A DNA stretch of 5,429 nt from Synechococcaceae bacterium WB8_1B_136 (GCA_010029175.1 RGNC01000141.1:1-5429); one strand, 5' to 3'; numbered from the stretch's first letter, positions 1 to 5,429 are shown. Numbers and translations: made by a program. The notes: generated by a model from the letters alone, not told the origin.

Positions 1-1
1 C

Positions 2-490
2 AGCGGCCGGCTGCTGCTGTTCGATGCCCTGGGCATGAAGTTCCGCGAGCTGAAGCTGCGGCCCAACCCCGAGCGCCCGGTGATCGACAAACTGATCGAC
101 TACCAGGAGTTCTGCGGCGTGGGCGGCACCGCCCCGGGCCAGGAGGAGGCCGGCGCGGTGGAGAGCATCAGCGTGGGCGAACTCAAAACGTTGCTGGATG
201 GCGACACCTCCGGGATGGTGCTGATCGACGTGCGCAACCCGCCCGAAGCGGAGATCGCCGTGATCCCCGGCGCCACGCTGATCCCGCTGGATCAGATCGA
301 AAACGGCACCGCCGTGGAGCGCATCAAGGAGCTGGCCGCCGGCAAAACGCTCTACGCCCACTGCAAGCTGGGGGGCCGCAGCGCCAAGGCCCTGATCGCC
401 CTCAAGCGCCACGGCATCGAGGGCATCAATGTGGCCGGTGGCATCGACGCCTGGAGCCAGGAGGTGGATCCAAGCGTGCCGCGCTACTGA
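2..490 (+). CDS. ThiF/MoeB-type adenylyltransferase with C-terminal rhodanese domain (5' partial)
   Basis: This is the C-terminal 162 residues of a fusion protein; the reading frame is open to the left edge, so the ATG at 35 is internal. The fragment begins SGRLLLFDALGMKFREL, the end of the E1-like adenylyltransferase domain, and continues through LRPNPERP and YQEFCG, which link to the rhodanese domain in MoeB/MoeZ-type fusions. The rhodanese part covers roughly fragment residues 54-155: LIDVRNPPEAEIAVIPGA, then the active-site loop HCKLGGRS with the persulfide-carrying cysteine at bases 362-364, then the closing NVAGGIDAW. Family knowledge: such cytoplasmic proteins adenylate the C-terminal Gly-Gly of small sulfur carriers (MoaD/ThiS-like) and supply sulfur through the rhodanese cysteine, serving molybdopterin, thiamine or related pathways. 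About 230 residues with the nucleotide-binding and zinc sites should lie upstream. Which sulfur carrier it serves cannot be told from this fragment, so no symbol (moeB or moeZ) is assigned. Confidence 0.93.
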   Translation, partial: SGRLLLFDALGMKFRELKLRPNPERPVIDKLIDYQEFCGVGGTAPGQEEAGAVESISVGELKTLLDGDTSGMVLIDVRNPPEAEIAVIPGATLIPLDQIENGTAVERIKELAAGKTLYAHCKLGGRSAKALIALKRHGIEGINVAGGIDAWSQEVDPSVPRY

Positions 491-494
491 GCAC

Positions 495-499
495 GAGGA
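495..499 (+). promoter_or_regulatory. Ribosome binding site of the channel-like membrane protein
   Basis: GAGGA lies eight bases upstream of the ATG at 508, inside the 17-base gap after the rhodanese gene's stop. It fixes the start of the membrane protein and, with the short gap, suggests co-transcription with the upstream gene. Confidence 0.55.
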
Positions 500-507
500 C
501 TGACGCG

Positions 508-1191
508 ATGGCCGACGCCAGATCAGCCCCCACCAGCCCAGGTCCCGCCGATCTGCTGCGCGCACGCCTCACCAGCGGTCGCGGCCGCCTGGCGGTGATT
601 GCCGCCACCACCTGCGTCTGGGTGATGGATCTGCTGCTGGTGCATCACCTGGAAAACCGGCGTCTGATCGATCCAGCGCTCGACGGCCTGGTGCACCGGA
701 TCGATCTGACCGGCACGCTGGCCTTCATCGTGATCACCCTCTGCCTCACCGTGAGCCTGTTTCGGGGGCGCACCCGGGAGCTGTTCCGCTGGGCACTGGT
801 GTATCTGCTGTTCTCCGTGGTGCAGGTGATCACCAACGTGCTCTCGATGGTGGCGAGTGCCGGCAGCCACCAGGGCGGAGGCCTGGGCGGACTCTGGGAT
901 GTGGCGGCCGTCTATGTGGAGACGGTGCTGGTGTTCATGTTCGTCTACATCTTTTTGGATGTGAGTACACCGGGCGGAGCTTTTGTGTGGCCCAGCCGCG
1001 ATGGCGAAGTTCCCCCGGAGCCGCACCTGATCGATTACCTGTTCATCTCGATGAACGTGAATTCCACCTACGGCCCCACCTCTGAAGCGGTGATGTCGCG
1101 CCCCGCCAAATTGGTGATGTCGCTCCAGGTGCTGCTGGCGATCGTGATGCTCACGGTGCTGATTGCCCGCACGGTGAGCTCCACCAGTTGA
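508..1191 (+). CDS. Polytopic membrane protein with a K+-channel-like pore module (altered filter)
   Basis: The 227-residue protein has a short polar N-terminus and five hydrophobic helices at about residues 28-46, 67-85, 95-116, 131-151 and 201-221. Between the last two helices is a short re-entrant-looking stretch, DYLFISMNVNSTYGP (about 176-190), followed by SRPAKLVMSLQVLLAIVMLT and VLIARTV. That order (aromatic-rich pore helix, filter-like turn, short basic linker, inner helix ending in LIAR) matches the pore half of two-TM ion channels (Ion_trans_2), but the usual T-x-G-Y-G-D filter is replaced by NSTYGP. A similar arrangement is known in uncharacterised DUF1345 membrane proteins, so that family is the main alternative. 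It would sit in the inner or thylakoid membrane; the transported species, if any, is unknown. Start at 508 is supported by GAGGA eight bases upstream. It follows the rhodanese gene by 17 bases, so the two are probably one operon, though a functional link is not evident. Confidence 0.8.
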   Translation: MADARSAPTSPGPADLLRARLTSGRGRLAVIAATTCVWVMDLLLVHHLENRRLIDPALDGLVHRIDLTGTLAFIVITLCLTVSLFRGRTRELFRWALVYLLFSVVQVITNVLSMVASAGSHQGGGLGGLWDVAAVYVETVLVFMFVYIFLDVSTPGGAFVWPSRDGEVPPEPHLIDYLFISMNVNSTYGPTSEAVMSRPAKLVMSLQVLLAIVMLTVLIARTVSSTS

Positions 1192-1197
1192 TCTACG

Positions 1198-1242
1198 AAA
1201 GCCACGGCAGGGGCCACTACAGCCCCCAGGCCCGTTCAACAT
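1198..1242 (-). pseudogene. Possible relic of the LNGPGG module of the neighbouring small exported protein
   Basis: Read on the - strand, this stretch encodes MLNGPGGCSGPCRGF, while the intact gene just upstream encodes MLNGPGGYSGYGF at 1431-1393. The Leu, Ser, Phe and two Gly codons differ only synonymously (CTC/TTG, TCC/AGT, TTC/TTT, GGC/GGG), as expected for diverged coding copies rather than recent slippage. The relic has no signal peptide, is preceded by an in-frame stop at about 1300, and loses similarity where it meets the 3' end of the convergent membrane protein gene. It reads as a decayed tandem copy, but it is short and chance similarity in GC-rich DNA is not excluded. Confidence 0.35.
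1210..1226 (+). terminator. Weak GC hairpin after the membrane protein gene
   Basis: GGGGC (1210-1214) and GCCCC (1222-1226) can pair around a seven-base loop, starting 18 bases after the stop at 1191. No T-run follows, so it is at best a poor intrinsic terminator. It overlaps the possible LNGPGG relic on the other strand, which could equally explain the GC-rich bases. Confidence 0.2.
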
Positions 1243-1289
1243 CCACATCGTCGATCTGCTGCTGCTGGCCGCGCTATTGAGCAAGAAGC

Positions 1290-1309
1290 CACCAAGCTTT
1301 CACCAAGCT
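1290..1309. repeat. 9-bp direct repeat with 11-bp period
   Basis: CACCAAGCT occurs at 1290-1298 and 1301-1309, at the very 3' end of the small exported protein gene and just beyond its stop codon. It is a small local duplication without an obvious function; it could mark the boundary of the proposed tandem duplication. Confidence 0.4.
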
Positions 1310-1554
1310 CAGAAGCACATGATGCTGCTGCCTACGGCCATGCACGTGGTGGTGCCGTAATTGTCGCTATACATGCCCATCGTTGGGGTAGCGAAGCCAT
1401 AGCCGGAATAGCCGCCAGGGCCGTTGAGCATCGAGAAGCTGCTGTAAGGGGAGCTGTACTCGTAGTACGACCATGGATTGGCCTGAGCAGATCCTTGGCT
1501 TGCCAAGAGAGCCAGGGGGACGGCAGCGAGCAGGCCGAGCAGTGATTGGCGCAT
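1309..1554 (-). CDS. Very small Sec-exported Tyr/Gly-rich protein, unknown function
   Basis: From the ATG at 1554 the product has 81 residues. Residues 1-25 form a textbook signal peptide: MRQ, a hydrophobic core LLGLLAAVPLALLA, and a cleavage site after AQA. The mature part is only about 56 residues, with eight tyrosines (two in WSYYEY) and a central LNGPGGYSGYGFATPTMGMY. It ends in TTTCMAVGSSIMCF, with two cysteines (71 and 80) that could form a disulfide once exported. No enzyme motif is visible and I do not recognise a named family. An in-frame ATG at 1593 would add 13 residues (MYGGTQPHHQLEL) and has a slightly better purine-rich upstream stretch (GAGAAG), but the signal peptide is complete from 1554, so that start is preferred. 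It is the last of three - strand genes for exported proteins. Roles such as a cell-surface or periplasmic peptide are guesses. Confidence 0.72.
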   Translation of the reverse strand: MRQSLLGLLAAVPLALLASQGSAQANPWSYYEYSSPYSSFSMLNGPGGYSGYGFATPTMGMYSDNYGTTTCMAVGSSIMCF

Positions 1555-1617
1555 GAGTTCGAGCTGGTGGTGAGGCTGTGTGCCTCCGTACATCGGCTTC
1601 TCGTTCCCAGGTGAAGC

Positions 1618-1645
1618 AGGTGATTCCAGAACCCTCTGGCCACCT
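1618..1645 (-). terminator. Hairpin directly after the glycine-zipper protein gene
   Basis: On the + strand AGGTG (1618-1622) pairs with CACCT (1641-1645), and CCAGA (1626-1630) pairs with TCTGG (1635-1639) around a four-base loop; a three-versus-one-base internal loop separates the stems. On the - strand it starts two bases after the stop of the 252-residue protein gene. No U-tract follows, so it may be a mRNA 3'-end stabiliser, a Rho-linked end or an attenuator before the small exported protein gene rather than a classical terminator. Confidence 0.4.
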
Positions 1646-1647
1646 CT

Positions 1648-2406
1648 TCAGCGGTTGGGGTAGAGGCGCTGCCTGAGCTTGTCGGCCATCTGAGGGTTGT
1701 TCTGTGCCCATTGCACCAACTTCTTCTGCTGCAAGTAAGCAGCCCACTGCTCGTCGTTGCCAACTGGGCTGACCACCGGTTCAACGGTCAAGCTGGCGGG
1801 CAGTGAAGCCCGTTTGGGTCGTTGCTCAGTGCTGTTGCTGACTGCACCGGATGCTGCCGGTTGCAAGGTGTCTGGCAGGGGCGCCGTTGAACCTGTAGCC
1901 CCAGAGCCGATTGCGGTGCGGAGCTCTTCGAGAGGCCGGGTCTGGCCCATAGCCAGGCCGGTGAACATGGGCAATTCAGTTTTGAGCTTGTTGGCCGGCT
2001 TGGGATTGACAAAGCGGAAGCTGATTGTGGCTTTCTTACCAGCCTGGTCATAACCAACCACGTTGAAGAACAGGTCAGCTGTCTTGCCCGCCTTGGAGCC
2101 GGCCAGGCCACCACCGATCAAGCCGCCGATCAAACCGATCGGTCCGAGCAACAGACCGCCACCGATGGCGCCGGCTGTGGCGCCGCCAAGAGCACCGGCG
2201 GTGCCAGCACCAGCGTTGTAGCCCTCTTCTCCGCCTGTGAACCACTGGGCGATGCGTGCGGTCGGAATAAAGCCGTTGGGCGAGGAGATGCCATTGGCAT
2301 CCACCGTGATAGTGCAGGGATTGGCAGGACAGAGGGCCTCATAGGACGAAGCAGAAGCAGGCCCTGCCACCAGAAGGCACAGGGCAAGGAGTGGGGTCGG
2401 GCGCAT
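1648..2406 (-). CDS. Exported glycine-zipper protein, unknown function
   Basis: The 252-residue product starts with a signal peptide (MRPTPLLALCLLVAGPASA, cleavage after residue 19). The mature N-terminus has a CPANPC pair (Cys26, Cys31), likely a disulfide, and a stretch ISSPNGFIPTARIAQWFTGG. Residues 62-107 are a glycine-zipper-like hydrophobic segment with Gly/Ala at close spacing, including GGATAGAIGGGLLLGPIGLI; such segments in exported proteins insert into or oligomerise at membranes. A beta-type stretch (ADLFFNVVGYD, KKATISFRFVNP) follows, then LPMFTGLAMGQ, a low-complexity Ser/Pro/Ala/Thr linker (about 165-215) and a charged C-terminal helix WAAYLQQKKLVQWAQNN (about 221-237). The start at 2406 is chosen because the signal peptide begins there; no clear Shine-Dalgarno precedes it. 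It lies 102 bases after the CHAT gene on the same strand. Periplasmic or outer-membrane location is likely, the role unknown; a link to the CHAT protein is inference from position. Confidence 0.85.
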   Translation of the reverse strand: MRPTPLLALCLLVAGPASASSYEALCPANPCTITVDANGISSPNGFIPTARIAQWFTGGEEGYNAGAGTAGALGGATAGAIGGGLLLGPIGLIGGLIGGGLAGSKAGKTADLFFNVVGYDQAGKKATISFRFVNPKPANKLKTELPMFTGLAMGQTRPLEELRTAIGSGATGSTAPLPDTLQPAASGAVSNSTEQRPKRASLPASLTVEPVVSPVGNDEQWAAYLQQKKLVQWAQNNPQMADKLRQRLYPNR

Positions 2407-2449
2407 GGAACCAGCACAGAGGTGTGAGGTCTGTTCGTTTGCCGATCTT

Positions 2450-2492
2450 GTGGCTGATTCCGGTTCAACTGTGCCCTGGACAGAACAGCCAC
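2450..2492 (-). other. Imperfect inverted repeat between the CHAT and glycine-zipper genes
   Basis: GTGGCTG (2450-2456) and CAGCCAC (2486-2492) are perfect 7-bp inverted arms; inside them CTGT and ACAG form a second short stem around GCCCTGG. The element lies in the 102-base gap after the CHAT gene's stop. No T-run follows on the - strand. It could be a processing or attenuation structure, or chance; the asymmetric internal loop makes it weak. Confidence 0.22.
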
Positions 2493-2508
2493 GGATGCCC
2501 CAGCCCGG

Positions 2509-4905
2509 TCAGTGTCTCAGCCCCTGAATCGGGCGCCAGTCGCCTACGAGTTGCCAACCAGCCCAGTAGTAGGGGTGTCTCCAGAGTGCGTTGGGATGGC
2601 TGCGAAAGTCGGCCTGCACGGCCGCCAAGGCATCGGCGCGGCCCCTTCCCTGGTTCAGATAGCCGTAAAAGCGCAGCATCCAGTCGCTGGTCGCTGCATC
2701 GTCAACAGGCCAGAGGCTGGTCAGCACCGACCGGGCCCCAGCCACTTGCACACCGCGCAGCAGGCCGTAGATCCCTTCACTGTCGTGGAGATCGCCCAGA
2801 CCTGTCGAGCAGCCTGAGAGCGTCACCAGCTCGGTATTGGTCAGATCGAGCCCAAGAAAGTCGGCCGCACTGAATCGAGCGGTTGCGCCGTTTACCGGTG
2901 AAACCACGATGCCGCTTCTGAGCATCGGGTCGTGGCGAGGGTCTGGATCCGCCATGCGCACAGATTGGGCCGTCTGCCCTGCATCCCAAAAACCATGGGT
3001 CGCAAGATGCAGGACCAAAGGACGGCTGAGCTGGCTGAGCATCGCAGCAGTGAACCTGGTGCCCTGCACAGGCGTGACCCCCAATAGGCGGGCCACCCCC
3101 TGCGCTTCTACAGCCGTGGAGAGCAGGGGGCTGCTGATCGCCGGGTTGCCCGCCACCACAGGTGAACCAGGTGTTGGCTGGGTGTTCCGGTGGTTGAGCC
3201 GCAGCAGTTCACGGCCACTGCTCAGCAAGCGCAGCGAACGATCGGGTACCAAAGCCTGAAAGGGCACTTGGTGCAGGCCGGCATCAGGCACGATGTACCA
3301 GGCGGTGGCGTCACCAGCGGCAGCCCGTAGCGGGTTGAGCAAGGCCGAGGAGACAGATGCCCATCGATCCGGTGCGTCACTGAGCTGCTCCGCAGACGCG
3401 ATGTAAGCCTGGCGGATCAAGGGCTCAAGCTTTGATGCAGGGCCCAGGTCCACCACCTGCAGTTGTCCAATTCCGCTCAGGACATAGGCCCGGTAGCGCC
3501 ATGGCAGGGGTACTTCTGGAGCCTTCGGGATGCGGGCCGGATCGAGATAGCGACGCAGTTCGATCAGCACACTGCTGGCGGGCAGCGCAGCGGCCACTTC
3601 AGAAGGCTCGATCCAACGCCGTGGGGCTATGGGTTCGGTGCGGCTGGTTAACAGCCGCTGCTCCCGTTGCAGTTCCTGGAGCAGCCCCTGGGTGTTGAGC
3701 CGCAGGGCCAGGGCCAGCAGCGCGGCCCCTGGATCGGTTGCGGTTAGCGCATCCGCCAAGTACCAACTGGGGTCACGTCGCCTGAGCAGCAACAGGCGCT
3801 CCCTGGGTTGCAGTCGCCAGGCCTGATCAGCGAGCAGGGCAAAGCGTTTGCGCAGCAGCAGGTCGAGCGGGCCGCGCAATCCGGGAACTTGTCTGGTGCG
3901 GTGCTGCAGCAGCAGGAGCTCAGCCAGGTTGTGGAGACTGTCGGGATGCCCAGAGCCCAACTGGGCGTCAAGGATGCGTTGAGCCTGCTGAAGCCTCTGA
4001 ATCGCCTGGCGATCTCGGCCCAGTTCGTGATCCAGTCGCGCCAGATTGGCGATCTGAACAGCCGTCAGATGGTGAACATCGCCATGGATCTGCCGTGTGT
4101 GGAGATAGGCCCGTTGCAGATAACTCTGAGCCGCAGTGAGATCACCGCGGCTCAGGGCCAGCATGCCGAGGTTGTTCCAGCCGAGTGCCAGATCCGGATG
4201 GCTTGGCGGCAGGACATTGAGCCTGAGCTGCTGGGCCTGATCGAGGGCCTGACGGGCCTGCTCCCAAGCACCACGCTGCTGCTGAAGGCGGGATACGTTG
4301 TTGAGGGCAGCAGCCAGGGCCAGGGGGTGCTGGGTTGACAGTGGTTGGAGCACCGCCAGGCTGCGCGCCAACTCCTGCTCGGCCAGGTTCAGCTCACCCA
4401 TCTCACGCAGCAGATCGCCGAGGTTGCTGTGGGCGATTCCCACCTCCAGATGGGCCGCACCCAAGACTGCAACCTTTTGTTGGACTGACTCCTGCAATAG
4501 TGCCCTCGCTTCTGCAAACCGATCCAGGTCGGCGTAGAGAACAGCGAGATTGTTCAGCAGAATGGCTACAAGTAGGGGGCGAGGTTCAGGAAGGGCCCTC
4601 GCCAGCTGCAGGGCCTCCTGGTAGGTGCGCTCAGCCTGTTGGTGCAAGCCCTGGTTGCTCTGGAGATCTCCCAACTGCAACAGGCTCTGAGGCAGCATCG
4701 CCGAGCCTGGTGGTGCATGACGACGCACCCAGGGGAGCAGCTCTGCCCAAAGGCGAGCTGCGGCTGCCTGGTCACCCCTGGCAGCGGCGTTGGCGGCCTG
4801 CTGCAGCAGCTCCTGAGGCTGGTCACCTGTGAGTTCAGCGGCTGCTACGGCCGGCATCAGGCAGAGAGTTGAGCCCAACAGAAGAGGTAGCAGGAACCTA
4901 TTCAC
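2509..4905 (-). CDS. Secreted TPR-CHAT protein, putative caspase-like cysteine peptidase
   Basis: From a GTG at 4905 the product has 798 residues. It opens with a signal peptide (MNRFLLPLLLGSTLCLMPAV, ending AAA before ELTGDQ), so it acts outside the cytoplasm. Residues about 74-335 are tandem tetratricopeptide repeats of the roughly 42-residue TPR_12/kinesin-light-chain type, seen as repeated NNLAVLYADLDRFAEA, SNLGDLLREMGELNLAE and NNLGMLALSRGDLTAA. A helical linker leads into a CHAT domain from about 444 to the end. The caspase-like dyad is intact: His637 in HLATHGFW (bases 2997-2995) and Cys699 in LSGCSTGLGD (2811-2809); the usual LSAC is LSGC here. The ending SLWPVDDAATSDWML and HPYYWAGWQLVGDW is typical CHAT. 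Family knowledge: CHAT proteins are peptidases related to caspases and separase, with TPRs binding partners or substrates; the target here is unknown. An ATG at 5028 would add 41 residues that bury the signal peptide, so GTG is preferred. Two exported proteins follow on the same strand. Confidence 0.88.
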   Translation of the reverse strand: MNRFLLPLLLGSTLCLMPAVAAAELTGDQPQELLQQAANAAARGDQAAAARLWAELLPWVRRHAPPGSAMLPQSLLQLGDLQSNQGLHQQAERTYQEALQLARALPEPRPLLVAILLNNLAVLYADLDRFAEARALLQESVQQKVAVLGAAHLEVGIAHSNLGDLLREMGELNLAEQELARSLAVLQPLSTQHPLALAAALNNVSRLQQQRGAWEQARQALDQAQQLRLNVLPPSHPDLALGWNNLGMLALSRGDLTAAQSYLQRAYLHTRQIHGDVHHLTAVQIANLARLDHELGRDRQAIQRLQQAQRILDAQLGSGHPDSLHNLAELLLLQHRTRQVPGLRGPLDLLLRKRFALLADQAWRLQPRERLLLLRRRDPSWYLADALTATDPGAALLALALRLNTQGLLQELQREQRLLTSRTEPIAPRRWIEPSEVAAALPASSVLIELRRYLDPARIPKAPEVPLPWRYRAYVLSGIGQLQVVDLGPASKLEPLIRQAYIASAEQLSDAPDRWASVSSALLNPLRAAAGDATAWYIVPDAGLHQVPFQALVPDRSLRLLSSGRELLRLNHRNTQPTPGSPVVAGNPAISSPLLSTAVEAQGVARLLGVTPVQGTRFTAAMLSQLSRPLVLHLATHGFWDAGQTAQSVRMADPDPRHDPMLRSGIVVSPVNGATARFSAADFLGLDLTNTELVTLSGCSTGLGDLHDSEGIYGLLRGVQVAGARSVLTSLWPVDDAATSDWMLRFYGYLNQGRGRADALAAVQADFRSHPNALWRHPYYWAGWQLVGDWRPIQGLRH

Positions 4906-5066
4906 AGATCCCAGCCACGGGCAGATTGACCAGTCTGAGAAATGGCTCGGGGGATCGGCGGAATCAACCGTGAGATGGCCAAACGAGAGGACGGCGTCAC
5001 CACCAGCAGCCTGCGCTGCCTCCAGCATGAGCTACCAGACAACTGCCAGTTCCGCCGCCACCAACC

Positions 5067-5070
5067 AGGA
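5067..5070 (+). promoter_or_regulatory. Ribosome binding site before the 43-residue frame
   Basis: AGGA lies seven bases upstream of the ATG at 5078. The in-frame ATG at 5027 has no such site, so this decides the start in favour of 5078 if the gene is real. Confidence 0.4.
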
Positions 5071-5077
5071 CGAAAGC

Positions 5078-5209
5078 ATGGGTCGCCTTGTGGGAGCCTG
5101 TGCCATCGTTGGCCTGGGTCTTGTCGTCGCGTCACGGGCGCCTGCTGCTTCGCCGATCATTCTGGGCCGCACTGCGTTTGAAGCAGGGCGGATCATCGGC
5201 CGCCGTTGA
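5078..5209 (+). CDS. Possible 43-residue hydrophobic small protein
   Basis: MGRLVGACAIVGLGLVVASR begins with a basic residue and a hydrophobic core, then a short tail (PIILGRTAFEAGRIIGRR) that is basic and could be amphipathic. It could be a single-pass small membrane protein or a signal-like peptide. The start is supported by AGGA at 5067-5070; an ATG at 5027 would give 60 residues (adding MSYQTTASSAATNQDES). It is divergent from the CHAT gene, with about 170 bases between starts that must hold both control regions. No family is recognised. Short length makes this uncertain, although hydrophobic core, ribosome site and strand switch together favour a real gene. Confidence 0.42.
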   Translation: MGRLVGACAIVGLGLVVASRAPAASPIILGRTAFEAGRIIGRR

Positions 5210-5222
5210 TAGCGGTGATGCA

Positions 5223-5429
5223 ATGCAACCGTTGGAAAACTCAATGGACCGGAATCCGGCCTCCCCTGATGGCCGTGAGCCGCAATTGCCTACGTTCCTG
5301 AAAGGAAGAAGCAGCCTGGCATTACCAGAAACAAATGTCGCAGATCCCGTTTCGCAGTTGCTCACTCATTTAAAGTGCGAACTTGGATTTCGCCATCAGC
5401 AGACGGCATTGCGCTGGCTGCTGGAGCAA
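5223..5429 (+). CDS. Unrecognised reading frame running off the right edge (3' partial)
   Basis: From the ATG at 5223 the frame is open for 69 codons to the window end. The product begins MQPLENSMDRNPASPDG, a polar, probably disordered N-terminus, and becomes helical near the edge, in VSQLLTHLKCELGFRHQQ followed by TALRWLLEQ. A second ATG at 5244 is preceded by GGA and may be the true start. The frame is open upstream to 5031, so an alternative start such as GTG 5100, overlapping the 43-residue frame, is possible. The DNA from about 5280 to 5400 is visibly less GC-rich than the rest of the window. No family can be named from the visible part; it may also be just the upstream region of a gene starting beyond the edge. 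Confidence 0.4.
   Translation, partial: MQPLENSMDRNPASPDGREPQLPTFLKGRSSLALPETNVADPVSQLLTHLKCELGFRHQQTALRWLLEQ

Noticed and set aside
523..1284. Long 253-residue - strand frame
   Set aside because: It is antisense to the well-supported membrane protein and the product is low-complexity, rich in His, Gln, Arg and Gly, as expected for the opposite strand of a GC-rich gene. Only its first part (1198-1242) is of interest, as a possible relic.
1245..1308. Possible terminator TGAGC...GCTCA between convergent genes
   Set aside because: The arms are only five bases with a 24-base loop and no T-run, too weak to report as a feature.
1332..1784. 150-residue - strand frame overlapping two exported protein genes
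   Set aside because: It lies in another frame across the end of one gene and most of the next; it has no signal peptide or motif, whereas the frames it overlaps have both.
2391..2873. 160-residue + strand frame
   Set aside because: The product is Arg/Ser/Pro-rich without any motif and overlaps the catalytic part of the CHAT gene on the other strand.
3808..4338. 176-residue + strand frame inside the CHAT gene
   Set aside because: It lies opposite the TPR region, whose repetitive Leu/Ala/Gln codons keep the other strand free of stops. The CHAT-TPR frame is clearly the coding one.
4335..4832. 165-residue + strand frame
   Set aside because: It is a Pro/Gly/Arg-rich shadow opposite the TPR region with no sign of a domain.
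2509..4905. CRISPR-linked TPR-CHAT (Craspase-type) system
   Set aside because: No CRISPR repeat or gRAMP/Cas7-11-like gene is present in the window, and the signal peptide argues against a cytoplasmic partner.
4906..5077. Promoter for the CHAT gene (TTGATT followed 17 bases later by CATTTC on the - strand)
   Set aside because: The -10 part fits the consensus poorly; a promoter must lie here but its position cannot be supported from sequence alone.

Overview
This GC-rich window most likely comes from a cyanobacterium, probably a picocyanobacterium of the Synechococcus/Cyanobium type. The evidence is the MoeB-rhodanese fusion tail at the left edge (motifs FRELKLRPNPERP and CKLGGRS), a secreted TPR-CHAT protein, and short exported hypothetical proteins. 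The assignment rests on protein character and base composition; no database search was possible.

Layout. On the + strand, positions 2-490 hold the C-terminal part of a ThiF/MoeB-type sulfur-carrier adenylyltransferase with a C-terminal rhodanese domain. Seventeen bases later comes a five-helix membrane protein (508-1191) whose last third looks like a potassium-channel pore module without the canonical filter. Positions 1192-1308 are a convergent intergenic stretch holding what may be a decayed copy of part of the next gene. On the - strand, three genes follow one another: a TPR-CHAT protease-like protein (4905 to 2509), a glycine-zipper exported protein (2406 to 1648) and a very small tyrosine/glycine-rich exported protein (1554 to 1309). 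All three begin with a convincing Sec signal peptide. The right end is divergent: a possible 43-residue hydrophobic protein (5078-5209), then an unrecognised reading frame that starts near 5223 and runs off the window.

How they may work together. The left pair is presumably the end of a + strand operon; sulfur transfer/activation and the membrane protein need not be related. The three - strand genes form a block of exported proteins. The CHAT domain keeps both catalytic residues, so the protein is plausibly an active cysteine peptidase outside the cytoplasm, with TPR repeats for binding partners or substrates. Whether the two smaller exported proteins are its substrates or partners is inference from order and shared export only. 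The intergenic gaps (102 and 93 bp) and a hairpin right after the middle gene mean the three may not be a single transcript.

No rRNA, tRNA, CRISPR array, transposase or integrase was recognised. The most interesting points are the secreted CHAT protein with its exported neighbours, the channel-like protein with an altered filter, and the possible relic of the LNGPGG module.
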